Shown piece after piece: positions 6,977-10,550 of a stretch of DNA of 10,550 nt. The stretch is from positions 1 to 10,550 of the forward strand of contig JAQGMD010000403.1 of assembly GCA_028292565.1 (NCBI GenBank), written 5' to 3'. The translations under genes and the position numbers were made by a program. The first letter of the stretch is position 1, and every line of letters begins with the position of its first letter. The DNA is from Burkholderia sp. Its GTDB lineage: Bacteria; Pseudomonadota; Gammaproteobacteria; Burkholderiales; Burkholderiaceae. The notes below the pieces were generated by a model. That model ran no database searches. It was not told where the DNA came from and saw only the letters and a program-made list of their open reading frames with translations.

Positions 6977-7032
6977 ATGTTGGGATCGGCATTCCAACAT
7001 ACGACGGACGTAGGTTGGGATGAAATCCCGAC
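6977..7032. repeat. Pair of REP-like hairpins sharing the arm GTTGGGAT
   Basis: Hairpin 1 is ATGTTGGGAT/ATTCCAACAT (6977-7000, one G-U pair, 4-nt loop CGGC). Hairpin 2 is GTTGGGAT/ATCCCGAC (7014-7032, one G-U pair, 3-nt loop GAA). The arm GTTGGGAT occurs in both, 35 bp apart. Paired palindromes with a GTTGGGAT/ATCCCAAC core are the look of dispersed REP-type elements in betaproteobacteria. Calling it such is inference; it needs genome copy number. Confidence 0.55.
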
Positions 7033-7125
7033 ATTCCTCCTTCGCACGACCGATGGCCTTGATTTTTTGCGACGGCGCTGCGAATCAATTTAGGGCGTGA
7101 CGCACCACTTTGGCTGGACATGCTT

Positions 7126-7151
7126 CCTATGCGGGCGTGATATCGCATAGG
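7126..7151. promoter_or_regulatory. Perfect 8-bp dyad upstream of Bug copy 2
   Basis: CCTATGCG (7126-7133), 10-bp spacer, CGCATAGG (7144-7151). It lies 117 bp before the Bug copy 2 start, in the stretch between the REP-like pair and the gene. It could be an operator or an mRNA-level structure; no binding protein is identified. In the rest of 7152-7267 I see no clear promoter, only an AAAGGA ribosome site at 7256-7261. Confidence 0.45.
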
Positions 7152-7267
7152 CGCGCCGCAAAACGCGACTGCTGCACAACATATTCGTGGCACGGAGATT
7201 GCGTTAAGGAAAGCGACGCAAGCAAGCATTGCGAAACGCTTTAACCCTCCATGCCAAAGGATCAGTC

Positions 7268-8236
7268 ATGCATCGTCGTTTTTTATTGAAACTTGCAGCT
7301 GCTGCACTGCCCTTGCTCACCCTGAGCAGCGCGTTCGCGCAAAATTATCCAAACAAACCAATCACGCTGGTGGCGCCGTTCTCTGCAGGCGGCGCACTCG
7401 ACCTGATTGCGCGCTCGGTTGGACAGAAGCTGACTGAAGAGTGGGGGCAGTCTGTAGTCGTCGACAACAAGGCTGGCGCAGCCGGCATCATTGGCTCGCA
7501 GTATGTTGCTCGTTCCGCTCCTGACGGTTATACACTTCTGCTTGGCGCAACGACCACGCATGGAATTAACCCCAGCCTGTATCAGAAGTTGCCGTATGAC
7601 GCGGTGAAGGACTTTACCCCGGTGTCACTGGTTGCGACGATTCCTCACATACTCGTCGTCAACCCGAGTGTGCCGGTCAACACCGTCAGCGAATTCATCC
7701 AATATGCGAAATCAAAACCGGGCCTGGCATTCGGTTCGGCCGGTATCGGCTCGCCGCATCATCTCGCCGGCGAGATGCTGAAGACGCAGGCGAGAATCGA
7801 CTTGTTGCACGTTCCGTACAAGGGTTCGGCGCCGGCAATGGTCGCGGTGATGTCTGGCGAGGTCAGTTTCATGTCGGTTGAGATCACCGCCGCGATGCCG
7901 CACATCAAAGCCGGCAAACTGAAACCGATCGCGGTCGCGTCCTCCAAGCGTATTGCAAGCATCGATTTGCCGACATTCGCGGAATCGGGCTTGCCTGGCT
8001 TTGAAGTGACCGCGTGGTATGCGGTGTTCGCGCCGCAGGGGACGCCGAAAGATGTGGTTGCGAAGTTGAATGGCGCGATCAGCAAGGCGATCGTCATGAA
8101 AGATGTGAAGGAGAAGTTTGCTTCGCTCGGCGCTGTGCCGGTCGGTGGCACGCCCGAAGAACTGGGCGTTTACGTCAAGGCCGAACTTGGGCGTTGGTCC
8201 GCTGCCGTAAAGTCTTCGGGCGCGAAGGCCGAGTAA
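7268..8236 (+). CDS. Bug-family (TctC) solute-binding protein, copy 2
   Basis: Periplasmic Bug/TctC binding protein, 322 residues, with a signal peptide ending in the SSAFA segment. It is a tandem paralog of copy 1: by hand count about 40 of 322 residues differ, and the ligand loops (PFSAGGALDLIAR, GSAGIGSPHHLAGEML) are identical, so the ligand is likely the same or closely related. I chose ATG 7268 because it has AAAGGA six nt upstream and aligns exactly with copy 1; the in-frame ATG at 7229 would add 13 residues with no homology and no ribosome site. It has its own upstream region (355 bp from copy 1) holding the dyad and REP-like elements, and is separated from copy 1 by a terminator, so it may be expressed apart. 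Confidence 0.95.
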   Translation: MHRRFLLKLAAAALPLLTLSSAFAQNYPNKPITLVAPFSAGGALDLIARSVGQKLTEEWGQSVVVDNKAGAAGIIGSQYVARSAPDGYTLLLGATTTHGINPSLYQKLPYDAVKDFTPVSLVATIPHILVVNPSVPVNTVSEFIQYAKSKPGLAFGSAGIGSPHHLAGEMLKTQARIDLLHVPYKGSAPAMVAVMSGEVSFMSVEITAAMPHIKAGKLKPIAVASSKRIASIDLPTFAESGLPGFEVTAWYAVFAPQGTPKDVVAKLNGAISKAIVMKDVKEKFASLGAVPVGGTPEELGVYVKAELGRWSAAVKSSGAKAE

Positions 8237-8249
8237 AGTCAGGACCGTG

Positions 8250-8279
8250 GCGCTTCGTCCAGCGCGAGGGACGAAGCGC
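8250..8279. terminator. Hairpin between convergent Bug copy 2 and RES toxin genes
   Basis: A perfect 10-bp stem GCGCTTCGTC/GACGAAGCGC with a 10-nt loop sits between the Bug stop (8236) and the RES stop (8287). There is no T-run on either strand, so it may act weakly in both directions. The stem shares GCGCTTCG/CGAAGCGC with the terminator after copy 1, showing that the duplication carried the 3' flank. Confidence 0.65.
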
Positions 8280-8286
8280 TGCGGCA

Positions 8287-8973
8287 TTACATCACCTTCT
8301 CGTACACGTCAGAGAATTTCTCCCCGTCCCACTGGTAGAGCATCTGGCTCGCGTGCCGGCAATTTGAAACGGCTGTCGTCCGGAATACCGCAACGCATTC
8401 GCCTTCAGCCAGGCGTACGCTGTTGTAACTGATGCCATTCGATCCTTGCGTGCGCAATTGCCGGCCCACGGACTGGGATGCGTCATATGACTCCGGATGG
8501 TAGATCCGGTGCTTGCAATCCTGCATGCGGAGGTCATGCAATCGGCCTGAGATTTCGACATGGCAGACGCGCATCTGAAGCTGTATGGGTGGTTCATTGG
8601 TCGCCGACAGAAACCCGCCCTGATGGTGTTGGGTTTCCGCGATTGCCGTCCTTTTATCCCTGGCCGCATAGAACACGCCATAATTGCCGTCGCTGAACCG
8701 GCTGCCGAGCGGATTCAGATGCGTAAACGCCGCCATGATGAGGCCGCTGCCTTCGCCGTACAAACGCTCAGCTTCGGGCACCAGCGCAATATCGCCAACC
8801 TCATCGCGGATGCGGTCATTGGTCATCGCTTCGAGTGCATACAGCGCATCGAAGTCATCGGGTATCGCCACGCGCTCGAACAGGCTGATGCTCGGGAAGC
8901 GGCTGGGCGCGATGCGATAAGCCGGGTGCCAGTCGAATTGCGCGAGGGGGAAATCAGACTTGATCAAGCCCAT
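8287..8973 (-). CDS. RES-domain toxin (NAD+ phosphorylase type)
   Basis: RES-Xre toxin, 228 residues. RES toxins cleave cellular NAD+ by phosphorolysis, with an ADP-ribosyltransferase-like fold. The conserved pocket can be read in order: R20 (AYRI), R92 (GSRFSDGNYG), Y102 (VFYAA), E113 (TAIAETQHH) and S185 (GISYNSVR), all family-invariant positions. Residues about 32-75 form an insertion seen in one RES branch. The start overlaps the antitoxin stop by 10 bp (8964-8973), the usual coupling of antitoxin then toxin. All key residues are present, so it looks intact; activity is inferred. Confidence 0.9.
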   Translation of the reverse strand: MGLIKSDFPLAQFDWHPAYRIAPSRFPSISLFERVAIPDDFDALYALEAMTNDRIRDEVGDIALVPEAERLYGEGSGLIMAAFTHLNPLGSRFSDGNYGVFYAARDKRTAIAETQHHQGGFLSATNEPPIQLQMRVCHVEISGRLHDLRMQDCKHRIYHPESYDASQSVGRQLRTQGSNGISYNSVRLAEGECVAVFRTTAVSNCRHASQMLYQWDGEKFSDVYEKVM

Positions 8974-9401
8974 CCGCCGCGCATCGCATCCAGGTACTGG
9001 CGTACCACGTACAGGTCAGCCACATTGCCGGATAACATGCGCTCCAGTGCACTCTTCCCGCCAAACAGGGGAGCGGTATTCGGCTTTTTGACCCAGGCAT
9101 CGGCTGCTTTCTGATCCGGTAAAAGAATCTGCAAGGCCTTGTAAATGCCGAGAACGTAGGAAATGCGTTCCAACGTGTCGCGCGCAAGCCGGGTGGCGTC
9201 GGGCTGCTTCTTCCACTTGTAGTAGGTTGAGCGCGGTGGATCGCCGAGCAGAGTCAACTGCTGGTCGATATCCAGGCCCCACAGCTGCGCGATATTGTTG
9301 AACGCTCGTACCGCAGCAGCCGACATCGCCTCCGGCGTGACAGTACTCTGGGGTTTATTGGCGCGTATGCCCATGGTTGCCCGATCTGCTCGTATCTCCA
9401 T
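8964..9401 (-). CDS. Xre/MbcA/ParS-family antitoxin (DUF2384) of the RES pair
   Basis: Antitoxin of 145 residues. It has an N-terminal HTH region (about 32-65, RAFNNIAQLWGL...STYYKWKK) and a C-terminal toxin-binding MbcA/ParS/Xre domain (about 95-140, AADAWVKKPNTAPLFGGKSALERML). The antitoxin neutralises the RES toxin and represses the operon. The annotated ATG is at 9401, but the best promoter (TTGGAC at 9434-9429, 17-bp spacer, TATATT at 9411-9406) leaves only 4 nt between -10 and that ATG. Translation may therefore start at the in-frame ATG at 9374 (136 residues). Neither start has a strong ribosome site. Confidence 0.9.
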   Translation of the reverse strand: MEIRADRATMGIRANKPQSTVTPEAMSAAAVRAFNNIAQLWGLDIDQQLTLLGDPPRSTYYKWKKQPDATRLARDTLERISYVLGIYKALQILLPDQKAADAWVKKPNTAPLFGGKSALERMLSGNVADLYVVRQYLDAMRGGWA

Positions 9402-9427
9402 ATGAAATATAGTCTCAAACTAGAAAT

Positions 9428-9455
9428 TGTCCAATAGATAATCCCATTTTGGACA
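9428..9455. promoter_or_regulatory. Inverted repeat at the RES-Xre promoter
   Basis: TGTCCAA (9428-9434), 14-bp spacer, TTGGACA (9449-9455) is a perfect 7-bp dyad. One arm overlaps the -35 of the minus-strand antitoxin promoter. The other arm abuts a possible plus-strand promoter (TTGGGC at 9456-9461, 17-bp spacer, TAAAAT at 9479-9484). Binding by the Xre antitoxin is the natural inference. Confidence 0.6.
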
Positions 9456-9582
9456 TTGGGCCGACAGCGACTGCGCCGTAAAATCGAATGCAATTTTTTG
9501 GGCTTTGCCTTGTCAGAATCGACACCGTGGCCGAACGGGCCGCCCAATTCATCGCCGATGCGCGAGCTTCCTATGTCAGGCG

Positions 9583-9588
9583 TATAAT
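9583..9588 (+). promoter_or_regulatory. Consensus -10 box ahead of the helicase
   Basis: Perfect TATAAT in the context GCGTATAATGG; no good -35 is seen 16-18 bp upstream. If used, the helicase mRNA would have a leader of about 170 nt. The stretch 9485-9765 holds no convincing gene; short frames there have no recognisable domain. Confidence 0.5.
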
Positions 9589-9765
9589 GGCCGGTTTGAA
9601 AAAACGCGGTAATTCCGGTCCGTGGCACAGACAGGATGCGCCGGCGAACGCCACCCGTGTGACGTCCTATCCAGTGCGTTGAGTACCAACCATACCTGAA
9701 AGAAAAAGCAGGCCTTCCGGATGTAACTCCCTTATGTCGTTGTCCCGAAGGGCTTGCCAAATACC

Positions 9766-10550
9766 ATGTCCGACACCCAGTTAGCACCTATGGAAAATGT
9801 AGCGCCTGCCGTCCGTTTCGAAGATTTCGGCCTGGCTCCCGAAATCTTGCGTGCGCTCTCCGACCAGGGGTATATCCATCCGACGCCGATCCAGGCGGAA
9901 GCAATCCCCATCGTCATGCAGGGCCGCGACGTGATGGGCGCAGCACAGACCGGTACCGGCAAGACCGCGGGATTCGCGCTGCCTATCATTCAGTTGCTGT
10001 TGGCAGGGGCGAGCCACAGCGCTTCTCCCGCGCGCCACCCGGTGCGCGCATTGATTCTGACGCCGACCCGCGAGCTGGCTGATCAGGTGGCCGAAAACGT
10101 GAAGGCCTATTCCCGCCATACGCCACTGCGTTCGACAGTCGTGTTCGGCGGCATGGATATGGCGCCGCAGACTGCGGCCCTGCGCGGCGGCGTGGAAATC
10201 GTGATCGCCACGCCCGGCCGCCTGCTTGACCATGTACAGCAGAAAACGGTGAACCTGTCGCAGACCGAAATCCTGGTCATGGATGAGGCTGACCGCATGC
10301 TGGATATGGGCTTCCTGCCGGACCTGCAGCGCATCATCAACCTGTTGCCGAAAGAACGGCAGAGCCTGATGTTCTCCGCCACATTTTCTCCCGAAATCAA
10401 GAAACTCGCGGCGACCTTCCTGAAGAACCCGATGACGATCGAAGTGGCGCGCAGCAATGCCACCGCCGACAATGTCACCCAGGTGATTTACAAGGTGGAG
10501 GAAGAGGCTAAGCGCGACGCCATTTCGCATATCATCCGCGAGCGTGGCCT
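9766..10550 (+). CDS. rhlE: DEAD-box RNA helicase, RhlE type (partial, runs off right edge)
   Basis: ATP-dependent RNA helicase of the DEAD-box family, acting in RNA remodelling and ribosome or degradosome work; 261 codons are in view. Motifs in order are the Q motif (F18 and PIQ at 41-43), motif I AQTGTGKT (60-67), Ia PTREL (100-104), GG (128-129), Ib TPGR (149-152), II DEAD (173-176) and III SAT (204-206). The second RecA domain begins at about residue 230 and is cut by the window. The sequence matches the RhlE proteins I remember from Oxalobacteraceae. The start at ATG 9766 gives a 17-residue extension before the Q motif; the alternative ATG at 9790 has no better signal. A purine-rich AAGGG lies about 14 nt upstream. 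Confidence 0.93.
   Translation, partial: MSDTQLAPMENVAPAVRFEDFGLAPEILRALSDQGYIHPTPIQAEAIPIVMQGRDVMGAAQTGTGKTAGFALPIIQLLLAGASHSASPARHPVRALILTPTRELADQVAENVKAYSRHTPLRSTVVFGGMDMAPQTAALRGGVEIVIATPGRLLDHVQQKTVNLSQTEILVMDEADRMLDMGFLPDLQRIINLLPKERQSLMFSATFSPEIKKLAATFLKNPMTIEVARSNATADNVTQVIYKVEEEAKRDAISHIIRERG

Noticed and set aside
9254..9787. A 177-residue minus-strand frame and a 64-residue plus-strand frame (9488-9682)
   Set aside because: The minus frame crosses the antitoxin start and regulatory region in another frame; the plus frame has no domain or ribosome site.
9781..10530. A 249-residue minus-strand open frame
   Set aside because: Antisense of the DEAD-box helicase, which has all expected motifs.

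Overview
The window looks like a GC-rich betaproteobacterial chromosome, most likely Burkholderiales and possibly Oxalobacteraceae. The grounds are the RhlE-type helicase, the nag/nah-style aromatic oxygenase genes, and the abundant Bug-type (TctC) periplasmic binding proteins. This is a judgement from remembered protein families; no search was run.

Left edge (1-804): a minus-strand HipB-like XRE regulator begins at 692 and runs off the left edge. After its helix-turn-helix it carries a long tail made of a 26-residue tandem repeat (78 bp in DNA). Upstream of its start lie four sites at exactly 27-bp spacing, each beginning TATAAG; one is a perfect TATAA-N8-TTATA dyad. This resembles the operator layout of hipBA promoters and predicts a hipA-like gene just outside the window. 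Positions 805-1133 show nothing recognisable.

Centre (1134-8236): a NahR-like LysR regulator is divergent from an operon-like run of reductase, oxygenase alpha, oxygenase beta and Rieske ferredoxin, followed by a RidA-family protein and two nearly identical Bug/TctC solute-binding proteins. The reductase-alpha-beta-ferredoxin order is that of nagAa-nagG-nagH-nagAb (salicylate 5-hydroxylase). A NahR-type box sits about 60-70 bp upstream of the predicted transcription start, and the -10 is perfect with a poor -35. The likely pathway is uptake of an aromatic or other carboxylate through the Bug proteins (membrane partners TctA/TctB not present here), hydroxylation by the three-component Rieske oxygenase, and a RidA step that may hydrolyse an enamine/imine. 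No ring-cleavage gene is in the window, so the substrate (salicylate, anthranilate or another 2-substituted benzoate) is unresolved.

Right (8250-9484): a minus-strand RES-Xre toxin-antitoxin pair, convergent with the second Bug gene across a shared hairpin. An inverted repeat overlaps the antitoxin promoter.

Right edge (9456-10550): a plus-strand DEAD-box RNA helicase (RhlE type), truncated by the window edge, preceded by a long untranslated leader with a consensus -10 box.
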